A stretch of DNA of 64,000 bases from Oceanospirillum sp048268485 (GTDB lineage Bacteria; Pseudomonadota; Gammaproteobacteria; Pseudomonadales; Halomonadaceae). Within the stretch, counting starts at the first letter, position 1. Every line of letters begins with the position of its first letter. The notes below the pieces were generated by a model. It did not search any database, had not been told where the DNA came from, and saw only the letters and a program-made list of their open reading frames with translations. Below are positions 8,677-17,325 of this stretch, one piece after another. The position numbers and the translations under genes were made by a program. The DNA lies in contig JBLWVL010000001.1 in the NCBI GenBank assembly GCA_048268485.1, positions 62,001 through 126,000 of the forward strand. Reading direction: 5' to 3'.

Positions 8677-10137
8677 TTAGCCCAGTTTTTCTTTCAGAAG
8701 TTGGTTCACCATCTGAGGGTTTGCCGTTCCCTTGGAGGCTTTCATCACCTGACCGACAAAGAAACCAACCATCTTGCCACGCTTGTCTTCAGGCGCTGCC
8801 TGATACTGCTCAACCTGTTGCGGGTTGTTGGCCAGCACTTCATCAACGACGGCTGCGATAGCGCCAGTATCGGTCACCTGTTTCAGACCTTTGGCTTCAA
8901 TGATCTCATCGGCAGACGTACCTTCACCGGCCCATAACGCTGCAAATACCTGCTTGGCTGCTTTACCGTTGATGGTGTCATCCATAACGCGCTTCACAAG
9001 ATCGCCCAGCTGAGCTGAAGAAACCGGGCTTTGCTCAATCTCAAGGCTCTCTTTATTCAGCTGGCCAGCCAGTTCACCCATCACCCAGTTAGCCGCTAGT
9101 TTTGCATCGCCGCAGCGATCTTTAACCTGTTCGAAATACTCGGCCATTGGGCGGGTTGCTGAGAGAACGCCTGCATCGTAAGAAGACAGACCCAGCTCAT
9201 CGATAAAGCGCTGCTTTTTCTGCTTAGGCAGTTCTGGCATTTCAGAACGAATGTGATCGATATAGGCTTCGTCCAGTTCTACCGGCAGAAGATCGGGGCA
9301 AGGGAAGTAACGGTAATCGTTCGCTTCTTCTTTGCTACGCATGGAGCGGGTTTCGTTCTTTTCAGAGTCGTACAGGCGGGTTTCCTGAATGACGCGGCCA
9401 CCATCTTCAATCAGTTCGATCTGACGCTCAATCTCATGGTTGATCGCTTTTTCGATGAACTTGAAGGAGTTGATGTTCTTGATCTCGGCGCGTGTACCGT
9501 ACTCTTCCTGACCTTTAGGGCGAACAGAGACGTTAGCATCGCAGCGCATAGAGCCTTCAGCCATGTTACCGTCTGAAATGCCCAGGTAAGTTACTATGCT
9601 ATGAATCGCTTTGATGTAAGCGATCGCTTCTTTGGCAGAGCGAATATCCGGCTCGGATACAATTTCCAGCAAGGGGGTGCCTGCACGGTTCAGGTCGATA
9701 CCTGTCATACCGCGACCATTTTCGTCCGTGTAGGTCTCGTGCAGAGATTTGCCGGCATCCTCTTCCAGGTGTGCGTGATGGATGCGTACCTGACGGATTT
9801 TTCCCTCTTCCGGTTCTACTTCGATGACACCTTTGCCAACAATAGGCAGGTCATTCTGCGTCGTCTGATAGCCTTTTGGCAGATCAGGGTAGAAGTAGTT
9901 TTTACGCTCAAAAACAGACTTCATGCCGATTTCGGCTTCAACGCCCAGGCCGAATTTTACGGCCATCTCGACGGCACTTTCGTTCAGTACCGGCAGAATG
10001 CCCGGCAGGCCCAGGTCGATGGCGCAAGCCTGAGTGTTGGGTTCCGCGCCAAATGCAATGCCGGCACCGGAGAAAATCTTAGACTGGGTGGCGAGCTGAA
10101 CATGAATTTCAAGCCCGATGACTGCTTCCCATTCCAT
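8677..10137 (-). CDS. gatB: Aspartyl/glutamyl-tRNA(Asn/Gln) amidotransferase subunit B
   Basis: tRNA-binding and kinase subunit of GatCAB, which phosphorylates the misacylated Glu-tRNA(Gln) or Asp-tRNA(Asn) and amidates it with ammonia from GatA. The 486 residues include the hallmark EWEAVIGLEIHVQL start, the FYPDLPKGYQ(T)TQ motif, SMRCDANVSVRP and DYRYFPCPDLLP. The C-terminal about 150 residues form the helical YqeY-like tail domain that holds tRNA. Last gene of the gat cluster, 73 nt after gatA. Presence of GatCAB suggests that at least one of GlnRS or AsnRS is missing from this genome. Confidence 0.97.
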   Translation of the reverse strand: MEWEAVIGLEIHVQLATQSKIFSGAGIAFGAEPNTQACAIDLGLPGILPVLNESAVEMAVKFGLGVEAEIGMKSVFERKNYFYPDLPKGYQTTQNDLPIVGKGVIEVEPEEGKIRQVRIHHAHLEEDAGKSLHETYTDENGRGMTGIDLNRAGTPLLEIVSEPDIRSAKEAIAYIKAIHSIVTYLGISDGNMAEGSMRCDANVSVRPKGQEEYGTRAEIKNINSFKFIEKAINHEIERQIELIEDGGRVIQETRLYDSEKNETRSMRSKEEANDYRYFPCPDLLPVELDEAYIDHIRSEMPELPKQKKQRFIDELGLSSYDAGVLSATRPMAEYFEQVKDRCGDAKLAANWVMGELAGQLNKESLEIEQSPVSSAQLGDLVKRVMDDTINGKAAKQVFAALWAGEGTSADEIIEAKGLKQVTDTGAIAAVVDEVLANNPQQVEQYQAAPEDKRGKMVGFFVGQVMKASKGTANPQMVNQLLKEKLG

Positions 10138-10210
10138 AATGCTTTTACCTCTGTATACAGGTCTGAATACGGTTCGCTTTTAATGTGATATCACTGTGTT
10201 TTGTGAGGGA

Positions 10211-11665
10211 TCACTGACCGGCACCCGGTGCCAGTTGGTGCCAGTTGGTTGCAGTCTGGAACTGATGCGCAGCATTCAGTAGTTGAGACTCTTTAAAGTG
10301 CCCCGCCAGAATTTGCAGACCTACCGGACGACCGTTGATCAGTCCTGCCGGTACGGAAATACCCGGCAGGCCAGCAAGGTTAACCGCCAGGGTGTAAATA
10401 TCTTCCATGTACATCTGTACCGGGTCATCACTGTTACTGCCCAGGTCGAATGCAGTCGTTGGCGTCGTTGGCCCCATAATCAGATCAACTTCATTAAATG
10501 CACTCAGGAAATCCTGTTGGATCAGGCGGCGGATGCGCTGTGCCTTACGGTAGTAAGCGTCATAGTAGCCTTCCGACAGTGCGTAAGTGCCCACCAGAAT
10601 ACGGCGCTGAACCTCTTTGCCGAAACCTTCACCCCGTGAGCGCTTATACAGGTCTTCCAGGTTTTCCGGGTTATCGCAACGATAGCCGTAACGAACACCA
10701 TCAAAACGAGACAGGTTAGAGGAGGCTTCTGCCGGAGCAATGATGTAGTAAGAGGGGATCGCCAGCATGGTATTAGGCAGGCTGATCTCCTGAATGGTTG
10801 CGCCCAGCTTTTCAAACTCTTTAACTGCCGCCATGATGGCATCAGACATCTCTGCTGAAAGCTCTTTGCCGAAGTATTCTTTTGGTAGTCCGATACGCAG
10901 ACCGTTTAACGGTTGATTCAGGTCTGCAGTGTAATCCGGAACAGCTTTTTTCAGTGACGTAGAGTCTTTCGGGTCGAAGCCTGCCATCTCGTTCAGCAGT
11001 AGCGCGCAGTCTTCGGCAGTACGGGCCATGGGGCCCCCCTGATCCAGGCTGGATGCGTAGGCGATCATGCCCCATCGGGAAACGCGCCCGTATGTTGGCT
11101 TAAGGCCGGTAATACCACAGAAAGCCGCAGGCTGGCGGATAGAGCCGCCCGTATCCGTACCGGTCGCACCTGGTGCCAGGCGGGCTGCAACTGCGGCAGC
11201 TGAACCACCGGAAGAGCCGCCCGGAACCGCATTGGTGTCCCAGGGGTTTTTCACTGGGCCATAGAAGCTGTTTTCGTTAGACGAGCCCATAGCGAACTCG
11301 TCCATATTGGTTTTTCCCAGAGAAACCATGCCTGTGTTGTTAAATTTATCAACAACGGTTGCATCGTAAGGGGCAACAAAGTTTGACAGCATTTTGGATG
11401 CGCAGGTGGTTAGCACCCCGTTGGTGCAGAAGATATCTTTGTGGGCAATCGGAACCCCGGTCAGGGCTTTTGCATTACCATTAGCGCGAGTAGCATCGGC
11501 CGCTTCAGCCTGAGTCAGAGCCTGCTCAGGTGTCACGGTAATAAAACTGTTGTACTGGCTGTCCAGAGTGTCGATACGCTCCAGAAAATGGCGGGTCAGT
11601 TCGACGCTGGAAAAGTCACCGTCGGCAAGACCTTTGGCAAGTTCAGCGATAGTCTTGTTATGCAT
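10211..11665 (-). CDS. gatA: Aspartyl/glutamyl-tRNA(Asn/Gln) amidotransferase subunit A
   Basis: Glutaminase subunit of GatCAB, 484 residues, amidase-signature family. The catalytic Ser-cisSer-Lys residues are visible: lysine in GVPIAHKDIF (near residue 76) and the serines in PGGSSGGSAAAVAA (near residues 150-155), followed by TGTDTGGSIRQPAAFCG. It releases ammonia from glutamine and channels it to GatB. It lies between gatC and gatB in the usual order, 207 nt after gatC; that gap has no gene. Confidence 0.97.
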   Translation of the reverse strand: MHNKTIAELAKGLADGDFSSVELTRHFLERIDTLDSQYNSFITVTPEQALTQAEAADATRANGNAKALTGVPIAHKDIFCTNGVLTTCASKMLSNFVAPYDATVVDKFNNTGMVSLGKTNMDEFAMGSSNENSFYGPVKNPWDTNAVPGGSSGGSAAAVAARLAPGATGTDTGGSIRQPAAFCGITGLKPTYGRVSRWGMIAYASSLDQGGPMARTAEDCALLLNEMAGFDPKDSTSLKKAVPDYTADLNQPLNGLRIGLPKEYFGKELSAEMSDAIMAAVKEFEKLGATIQEISLPNTMLAIPSYYIIAPAEASSNLSRFDGVRYGYRCDNPENLEDLYKRSRGEGFGKEVQRRILVGTYALSEGYYDAYYRKAQRIRRLIQQDFLSAFNEVDLIMGPTTPTTAFDLGSNSDDPVQMYMEDIYTLAVNLAGLPGISVPAGLINGRPVGLQILAGHFKESQLLNAAHQFQTATNWHQLAPGAGQ

Positions 11666-11872
11666 GGAGATAAAGTCCTTTGCTACGGTTTTATACCGCT
11701 CCCCTAAAATCTTTGTTTACAGATCAATCTTCAGATTAAGCTGTCAGTGTCTGTCGGTGCGTACTGGTTGAGCACTCTCAACGACAACTGGTCTTCAGGG
11801 GAAAGAGTCTTTTTACAGTTTCGGGTAATACGGTTTAGCTTCTTAGCTTCTGACGCGTTTGCTCAGAAGGTA

Positions 11873-12160
11873 TCACTCGATAACTTTCGGTACCAGAAAT
11901 AGCCCAGCTTCTTTGGCCGGCGCATTCTGCTGGAAGTGTTCGCGCTGATTGCTTTCGGTCACTTCGTCGTGGCGCAGGCGCTGAGTCGCATCCAAGGGGT
12001 GTGCCAGAGGGTCTGTGCCGTCAATATCAACCGATTGCATCTGGTTAACCAGTTCTAAAATGCTGGTCAGATCACGGGTGTATTCCGGGATATCATTGTC
12101 TTCGATTTTGAGTCGCGCCAGATGCGCTACTTTTTCAACATCGGATCTTTCTAGAGCCAT
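11873..12160 (-). CDS. gatC: Aspartyl/glutamyl-tRNA(Asn/Gln) amidotransferase subunit C
   Basis: Small (95 residues) belt subunit that wraps GatA and GatB and stabilises the complex. Family features are the start ALERSDVEKVAHLARLKI, the LTSILELVNQM helix, the VDIDGTDPLAHP turn and the LR(H)DEV segment. First gene of the gatCAB transcript and divergent from mreB, as in Pseudomonas. The 244-base gap to mreB must carry both promoters. Confidence 0.96.
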   Translation of the reverse strand: MALERSDVEKVAHLARLKIEDNDIPEYTRDLTSILELVNQMQSVDIDGTDPLAHPLDATQRLRHDEVTESNQREHFQQNAPAKEAGLFLVPKVIE

Positions 12161-12404
12161 GATGTTTCTTCCTGCCCTGATTGAACCAGTAATCAGCCAA
12201 AGGTCCTAATTTGTGCGCAGTAACCAGAGTCTCTGCAGGCAGTTAAGACGCAGTGGAGTGATTTTGATTGGGTTAAATAACAAAATAAGCGCGCAATTTA
12301 ACATATTTCCGAGCTGCTGACACATTTGTATCTTGCCGTGGGGGGCTGCGGTTGATAGAGTTCTGCCAGCACAGGGTAAATTGGATTTAGGTGAAAAAAA
12401 TCAC

Positions 12405-13445
12405 ATGTTTAAACGACTCAGAGGACTGTTTTCGAGCGATTTGTCCATCGACTTGGGTACAGCAAATACTTTGATCTATGTCCGCGGTCGCGGTGTAGTT
12501 CTGGATGAGCCATCTGTTGTGGCTATCCGTCATCATGGAAATCAGCGCACGGTCGCTGCTGTTGGTTTGGACGCCAAGCGTATGCTGGGTCGTACACCCG
12601 GCAATATCACCGCCATCCGCCCTATGAAAGATGGTGTCATTGCGGACTTCCACGTTACAGAGAAGATGCTGCAGCACTTTATCAACAAAGTGCATGAAAA
12701 CAGTTTTCTGACTCCAAGCCCTCGTGTTCTGGTTTGTGTGCCTTGCATGTCTACTCAGGTTGAGCGTCGTGCGATTCGTGAATCGGCAATGGGTGCTGGA
12801 GCCCGGGAAGTGTTTCTGATCGAGGAGCCCATGGCAGCAGCAATTGGTGCCGGTTTACCGGTGGAAGAAGCAAACGGCTCTATGGTTGTTGATATCGGTG
12901 GTGGTACGACCGAAATTGCGATTATCTCCCTGAATGGCGTTGTGTATGCACAATCTGTTCGCGTTGGGGGCGATAGGTTCGATGAAGCCATTGTTTCTTA
13001 TGTGCGGCGCCATTATGGCAGTTTGATCGGTGAAGCAACGGCTGAGCGAATTAAAGAAGAAGTGGGTTGTGCCTATCCGGGCAGTGATCTAAAAGAAATT
13101 GATGTTCGCGGCCGTAATCTGGCGGAAGGTATTCCCCGTAGCTTTACCCTGAATTCTAATGAGATTCTGGAAGCTCTTCAGGAGCCTTTGTCCGCTATCG
13201 TGCAGGCGGTGAAAAGTGCTTTGGAACAGTCTCCACCAGAATTGGCATCGGATATTGCTGAGCGGGGACTTGTACTGACAGGGGGTGGTGCTCTGCTACG
13301 TGATATCGATAAGCTGATCGCAGAAGAGACGGGTCTCCCCGTTATTATTGCAGAAGAGCCTTTAACCTGTGTGGCTCGTGGCGGTGGTCGTGCCCTTGAA
13401 ATGATCGATCAGCACACCTTTGATCTGCTATCAACGGAAGGTTAG
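12405..13445 (+). CDS. mreB: Rod-shape-determining actin homologue MreB
   Basis: Cytoskeletal ATPase that organises the cell-wall elongation complex under the inner membrane. I use the ATG at 12405 (MFKRLRGLFSSDLSIDLGTANTL), which gives the standard 346 residues and keeps the N-terminal amphipathic membrane-targeting stretch; an upstream ATG at 12333 would add 24 unrelated residues. Actin-fold motifs are phosphate loop 1 (DLGTANTLIYV), phosphate loop 2 (VVDIGGGTTE) and the adenosine motif (LTGGGALL). A terminator follows 35 bases after the stop, so mreB can be made in excess of mreCD. Confidence 0.98.
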   Translation: MFKRLRGLFSSDLSIDLGTANTLIYVRGRGVVLDEPSVVAIRHHGNQRTVAAVGLDAKRMLGRTPGNITAIRPMKDGVIADFHVTEKMLQHFINKVHENSFLTPSPRVLVCVPCMSTQVERRAIRESAMGAGAREVFLIEEPMAAAIGAGLPVEEANGSMVVDIGGGTTEIAIISLNGVVYAQSVRVGGDRFDEAIVSYVRRHYGSLIGEATAERIKEEVGCAYPGSDLKEIDVRGRNLAEGIPRSFTLNSNEILEALQEPLSAIVQAVKSALEQSPPELASDIAERGLVLTGGGALLRDIDKLIAEETGLPVIIAEEPLTCVARGGGRALEMIDQHTFDLLSTEG

Positions 13446-13480
13446 GTTCTGGCAGATGGCCTAAATCACAGCTAAAAAAT

Positions 13481-13506
13481 GGCGGTTTGAATACCGCCTT
13501 TTTTTT
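13481..13506 (+). terminator. Rho-independent terminator after mreB
   Basis: GGCGGT, a 6-base loop and ACCGCC (13481-13498) are followed by eight T. The 6-bp stem may give partial termination before mreC. Confidence 0.8.
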
Positions 13507-13620
13507 GTTTAATCTTTCCTGAAACTGATTTCTCACCATTTATGACCTGATTTGACCTTCCTGACAGATCGGTGTCTGACCTGAGCTCTTCGGACAAAAG
13601 ACAGGCTTAAGGAGGCTGCA

Positions 13621-14505
13621 ATTAACCCTTTGTTTGTTAAGGGCCCTTCATTAGGGCTGCGATTACTGGCTTGCTTGGTTCTTTCTTTAGCGTTGATGTT
13701 TTCAGATTACCGCTATCAGCATATGGACCAGGTGCGTTCTTTCCTGACGGTTGCCGTAACGCCTTTGCAGTGGGCTGTGGATCTGCCCAACCGGCTCTGG
13801 TCCTGGGGTGCGGCAACCTTTTCTGATCGCAACGCCCTGCTGGCAGAAAATGCATTGCTTAAAGAGCAGGCATTACAGTTGTCCAGTAAAAACCAGCGTA
13901 TGGCTTACCTTATCGCAGAAAATCTGCGTCTTCGGGAGCTGCTGAATGCTAAAAAGCCTAATAAAGATCGTTTTCTGCTTGGTGAAGTCATCGGGCTGGA
14001 TGCGGATGCTTTTACTCATCAGGTGCTGGTCAATCGTGGTCGCAGGGATGGGGTCTATGAAGGGCAGGCGGTTGTTGATGCACTTGGGTTGATGGGGCAG
14101 GTTGTGTCGGTGAGTACTTATACCAGCCGTGTACTACTGGCTGCAGACACAGCACATGCGGTGCCTGTTCTGATCAATCGAAATGGTTTTCGTGTGATTG
14201 CTATCGGCTCAGGTCAGGTTGATGAGTTGATGTTGAGTCATGTCCCGGATACGGCGGATATTCGTGCAGGGGATCTTCTGGTTACATCGGGCCTTGCTGG
14301 TCGTTTTCCTAAAGGATACCCCGTTGCCGAGGTTAGTACTGTCCGGCATGAGCCCGGCAAACCTTTCGCAACGGTATCCGCGCGGCCTCTTGCTCAGTTA
14401 GAACGGAGTCGGTACGTATTAATGCTGAACCCTCTTGAGGCGACTGATAATACAGATTTATCAGTTACGGGCTCTGTCAGCCCAGAGACGAAGGCGCAGG
14501 AGTAA
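13621..14505 (+). CDS. mreC: Rod-shape-determining protein MreC (probable ATT start)
   Basis: Bitopic inner-membrane protein whose periplasmic part scaffolds the elongasome. The first residues align with the E. coli start MKPIFSRGPS only if translation begins at ATT 13621 (then N-P-L-F-V-K-G-P-S). AAGGAGG at 13609-13615 is 5 nt before that ATT but 14 nt before the next candidate, TTG at 13630. No ATG or GTG lies between the upstream in-frame stop and these sites. A membrane helix follows at about residues 14-30. A coiled coil (about 70-105, ENALLKEQALQLSSK) and the beta-barrel MreC core (GEVIGLDAD ... GLMGQVVSV) complete the 294 residues. Confidence 0.93.
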   Translation: MNPLFVKGPSLGLRLLACLVLSLALMFSDYRYQHMDQVRSFLTVAVTPLQWAVDLPNRLWSWGAATFSDRNALLAENALLKEQALQLSSKNQRMAYLIAENLRLRELLNAKKPNKDRFLLGEVIGLDADAFTHQVLVNRGRRDGVYEGQAVVDALGLMGQVVSVSTYTSRVLLAADTAHAVPVLINRNGFRVIAIGSGQVDELMLSHVPDTADIRAGDLLVTSGLAGRFPKGYPVAEVSTVRHEPGKPFATVSARPLAQLERSRYVLMLNPLEATDNTDLSVTGSVSPETKAQE

Positions 14506-14507
14506 CT

Positions 14508-14972
14508 ATGTTTGTAATCCTTTTCACCTTCGTGTTTGCACTGCTACTGGCGGCTATGCCACTTCCGGATACTTTTCTGTGGGCTCAGCCTGAGTGGGCA
14601 ACTATGGTGTTGATTTACTGGTGTATCGCTTTACCGCACCGGGTCGGTGTACTCGCTGGCTTTTTTCTTGGCTTGTGTATGGACCTGTTGGATGGCTCTT
14701 TGCTTGGACAGAACGCGATGGCAATGTCTGTTATTGCCTATGTTGCACTTTTACTTTATCAGCGTATGCGTAACTATGGGGCTTTACAGCAGGCATTGAT
14801 GGTGGGGTTGTTAATCAGTATCAGTCTGTTGATTTTCCAGTGGGTACAGAACTTGACCAGTGTTGCTGCCGATACACTGGCATTTCTTCTGCCAGCGGTC
14901 ACGAGCATGCTGCTTTGGCCATGGTTCTTTATTGGCATGCGAACGATACGGCGCCGGTTCCAGATTCACTAA
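14508..14972 (+). CDS. mreD: Rod-shape-determining protein MreD
   Basis: Small integral inner-membrane partner of MreC, 154 residues with about five hydrophobic segments. The first is at residues 2-18. The family motif region HRVGVLAGFFLGLCMDLLDGSLLGQNA is present in the middle. The start is 2 nt after the mreC stop, so the two are coupled. The basic C-terminal tail (RTIRRRFQ) is likely cytoplasmic. Confidence 0.95.
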   Translation: MFVILFTFVFALLLAAMPLPDTFLWAQPEWATMVLIYWCIALPHRVGVLAGFFLGLCMDLLDGSLLGQNAMAMSVIAYVALLLYQRMRNYGALQQALMVGLLISISLLIFQWVQNLTSVAADTLAFLLPAVTSMLLWPWFFIGMRTIRRRFQIH

Positions 14973-15060
14973 CATTCGGAGGCAGAAAGCAGAAAATCTT
15001 ACGGGTATTTCTGTGCCTTGCTGAGTTAATCAACTTTTATGACAAGAAACATTTAAACAG

Positions 15061-15660
15061 ATGCAAAATAGCGATAGCTCTTATGATCTTTGTCTGGCTT
15101 CGGCATCACCGAGACGCCAGGCTTTGCTTGAACAAATTGGCCTTAAGTGCCTGAGGTACCCGGTTGATCTGAATGAGAGCGTTTTGCCTGGTGAAGCGGC
15201 TCCTTCATATGTGATGAGACTTGCAGAGCAGAAAGCTCTGGCAGGACAAAAGCGGTCGGGTACACATCTCCCTGTTTTGGGTTCTGATACCTCGGTGGTT
15301 TACCAAGGGGATATATTAGGAAAACCCAAAAATAAGCGTCATGCTGTTGATATGCTGATGAAGCTTTCCGGGCAGACCCACCAGGTGATGACCGGGGTTG
15401 CTGTGTGCCAGGATCGCCGTATTCTGTCGCTGATTAGTGTAACGGATGTTTCCTTCAGGGTTCTGACGGAAGATGAGTGCCTTGCTTACTGTGATTCCGG
15501 TGAGCCTTTTGATAAAGCCGGAGGCTATGGTATTCAGGGACTGGCAGCTGTATTTGTGCGTTCAGTTTCTGGAAGCTACAGCAATGTTGTTGGGTTGCCT
15601 TTGTTTGAAACAGCTGAACTGCTGAACCAATTTGGTATACGGGTACTCGAACCTTCATAG
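15061..15660 (+). CDS. maf: Maf family nucleoside triphosphate pyrophosphatase
   Basis: Cytoplasmic house-cleaning hydrolase of non-canonical or pyrimidine nucleotides, 199 residues. Family motifs are LASASPRRQALL at the N-terminus, LGSDTSVVYQGDILGKP with the catalytic Asp, and FDKAGGYGIQG. Position after mreD and before rng matches YhdE, the dTTP/UTP-type enzyme of E. coli, rather than the m7GTP-type YceF, but specificity is inferred from context. The gap to mreD is 88 nt. Confidence 0.92.
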   Translation: MQNSDSSYDLCLASASPRRQALLEQIGLKCLRYPVDLNESVLPGEAAPSYVMRLAEQKALAGQKRSGTHLPVLGSDTSVVYQGDILGKPKNKRHAVDMLMKLSGQTHQVMTGVAVCQDRRILSLISVTDVSFRVLTEDECLAYCDSGEPFDKAGGYGIQGLAAVFVRSVSGSYSNVVGLPLFETAELLNQFGIRVLEPS

Positions 15661-15718
15661 CGGCTTCATCGGTTCGGGGCTCAGAGTAGTTTATCTTGTC
15701 GTGGGGGGGAGTGTGGCG

Positions 15719-17194
15719 ATGAGTGAAGAGATTTTAATTAATATTACACCGATGGAAACCCGCGTTGCAGTGGTTGAAAACGGTGTTTTGCAGGAAGTTT
15801 ATATTGAGCGGACTCGCCGCCGGGGTATTGTTGGTAATATCTACAAGGGCAAAGTGGTTCGTGTTTTACCCGGTATGCAGGCGGCTTTTGTTGATATCGG
15901 CCTTGAGCGTGCTGCGTTTATTCATGCTGCGGATGTTGTACCTGCAGATAGACCCAATGGTACTGAGGTTGAAAGTATCAGCAGCTTACTGCATGAAGGG
16001 CAGTCGCTGATTGTTCAGGTTACTAAAGAGCCCATTGGCACCAAAGGTGCCCGACTGACTACTCACCTGTCTATTCCTTCACGTTATTTGGTTTATATGC
16101 CACATACCCCTCATACGGGCGTATCACAGCGAATTGAAGATGAGACAGAGCGTGATCGTTTGCGCCAAGTGGTTGAGAGTGCGACTCCTGATGCTGAGGC
16201 AGAGGGTATTAGTAAACAGGGTGGTTTTATTATCCGTACCGCTGCGGAAGGTTTTGGTGAAGATGAAATTCTTGCTGATACCCATTTTTTATACCGGCTT
16301 TGGCGGGCTGTTGAGCGCCGCTGTAAGGGCGCTAAAAACAAAACGGTTATCTACGAAGATCTGCCTCTTTTTATGCGCACCATGCGAGACTTTGTCCGGC
16401 CTGAAATCGAAAAAATCCGTATAGATTCCCGGGAAAATTTCACTAAGTTGAAAGAATTTGTTCAGGAGTTTGTTCCCAGCCTGGAAAGCAAGGTTGAGTA
16501 CTATCCGGGAGAGCGCCCGATTTTTGACCTTTATGGTGTCGAAGATGAAATTCAGAAAGCTCTGGGTCGAAAAGTTCAGTTGAAATCCGGTGGCTATCTG
16601 GTGATCGATCAGACAGAAGCGATGACCACCATTGATGTTAATACCGGGGCTTTTGTGGGCCACCGAAACCTGGAAGAGACGATCTTTAAGACCAACCTTG
16701 AGGCGGCCACAGCTATTGTCCGGCAGCTCCGTTTGCGTAACCTTGGCGGTATTATCATTCTGGATTTTATCGATATGGAAGATCCTGAGCATCAGCGTCA
16801 GGTGTTACGTCTGCTGGAGAAGAACCTGGAGCGTGATCACGCTAAGACGAAACTGACAGGTGTAACGGAGCTGGGACTGGTTCAGATGACTCGAAAACGA
16901 ACCCGGGAGAGTCTTGAGCAGGTGATGTGCGAGCCCTGCCCGACCTGTGAAGCAAGAGGGACCCTTAAGACGCCGGAAACCGTTTGCTATGAGATCTTCC
17001 GGGAGATTCTGAGAGAGGAGCGTGCCTACGGCTCTGATACATATCTTGTTCTGGCATCTCAGCCTGTTGTTGATCGTTTGCTTGATGAAGAATCAGCGAG
17101 CGTGGCCGACCTGGAGCTCTTTATTAATAAAACCATTAAGTTTCAGGTAGAAACCCTCTATAGTCAGGAGCAGTTTGATATTGTTCTGCTCTAA
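15719..17194 (+). CDS. rng: Ribonuclease G
   Basis: Endoribonuclease that matures the 5' end of 16S rRNA and decays mRNAs. I choose the ATG at 15719 (MSEEILINITPMETRVAVVE), preceded by a GGGGGGGAG run about 8 nt away; this gives 491 residues against 489 in E. coli, whereas the longer frame from 15632 would overlap maf. Domains in order: S1-like RNA-binding domain (about 38-125), 5' sensor/RNase H-like region and the DNase I-like catalytic core. The metal-binding aspartates are D306 (TIDVNTG) and D349 (LDFIDM). The zinc-link cysteines C407 and C410 sit in CPTC. The RNase E C-terminal scaffold is absent, which fixes this as RNase G. Confidence 0.96.
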   Translation: MSEEILINITPMETRVAVVENGVLQEVYIERTRRRGIVGNIYKGKVVRVLPGMQAAFVDIGLERAAFIHAADVVPADRPNGTEVESISSLLHEGQSLIVQVTKEPIGTKGARLTTHLSIPSRYLVYMPHTPHTGVSQRIEDETERDRLRQVVESATPDAEAEGISKQGGFIIRTAAEGFGEDEILADTHFLYRLWRAVERRCKGAKNKTVIYEDLPLFMRTMRDFVRPEIEKIRIDSRENFTKLKEFVQEFVPSLESKVEYYPGERPIFDLYGVEDEIQKALGRKVQLKSGGYLVIDQTEAMTTIDVNTGAFVGHRNLEETIFKTNLEAATAIVRQLRLRNLGGIIILDFIDMEDPEHQRQVLRLLEKNLERDHAKTKLTGVTELGLVQMTRKRTRESLEQVMCEPCPTCEARGTLKTPETVCYEIFREILREERAYGSDTYLVLASQPVVDRLLDEESASVADLELFINKTIKFQVETLYSQEQFDIVLL

Positions 17195-17325
17195 TCGACC
17201 ACAGTAGCCTTTTGATGACATTTTATCTGAAGGCTTATTTACTGTGGCCTGACCATTACAGAGTGATTGCTTTGCCTGTGTTTACCTCTTTATCAATGTT
17301 TCTCTGCCGGTGCTGGACTTAATCT

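Noticed and set aside
9601..10188. 195-codon plus-strand frame opposite gatB
   Set aside because: Antisense shadow of gatB; no family resemblance.
11666..11872. 207-base gap between gatC and gatA as a possible small gene
   Set aside because: No open frame with a start and ribosome site and no hairpin-tract signature of an RNA gene.
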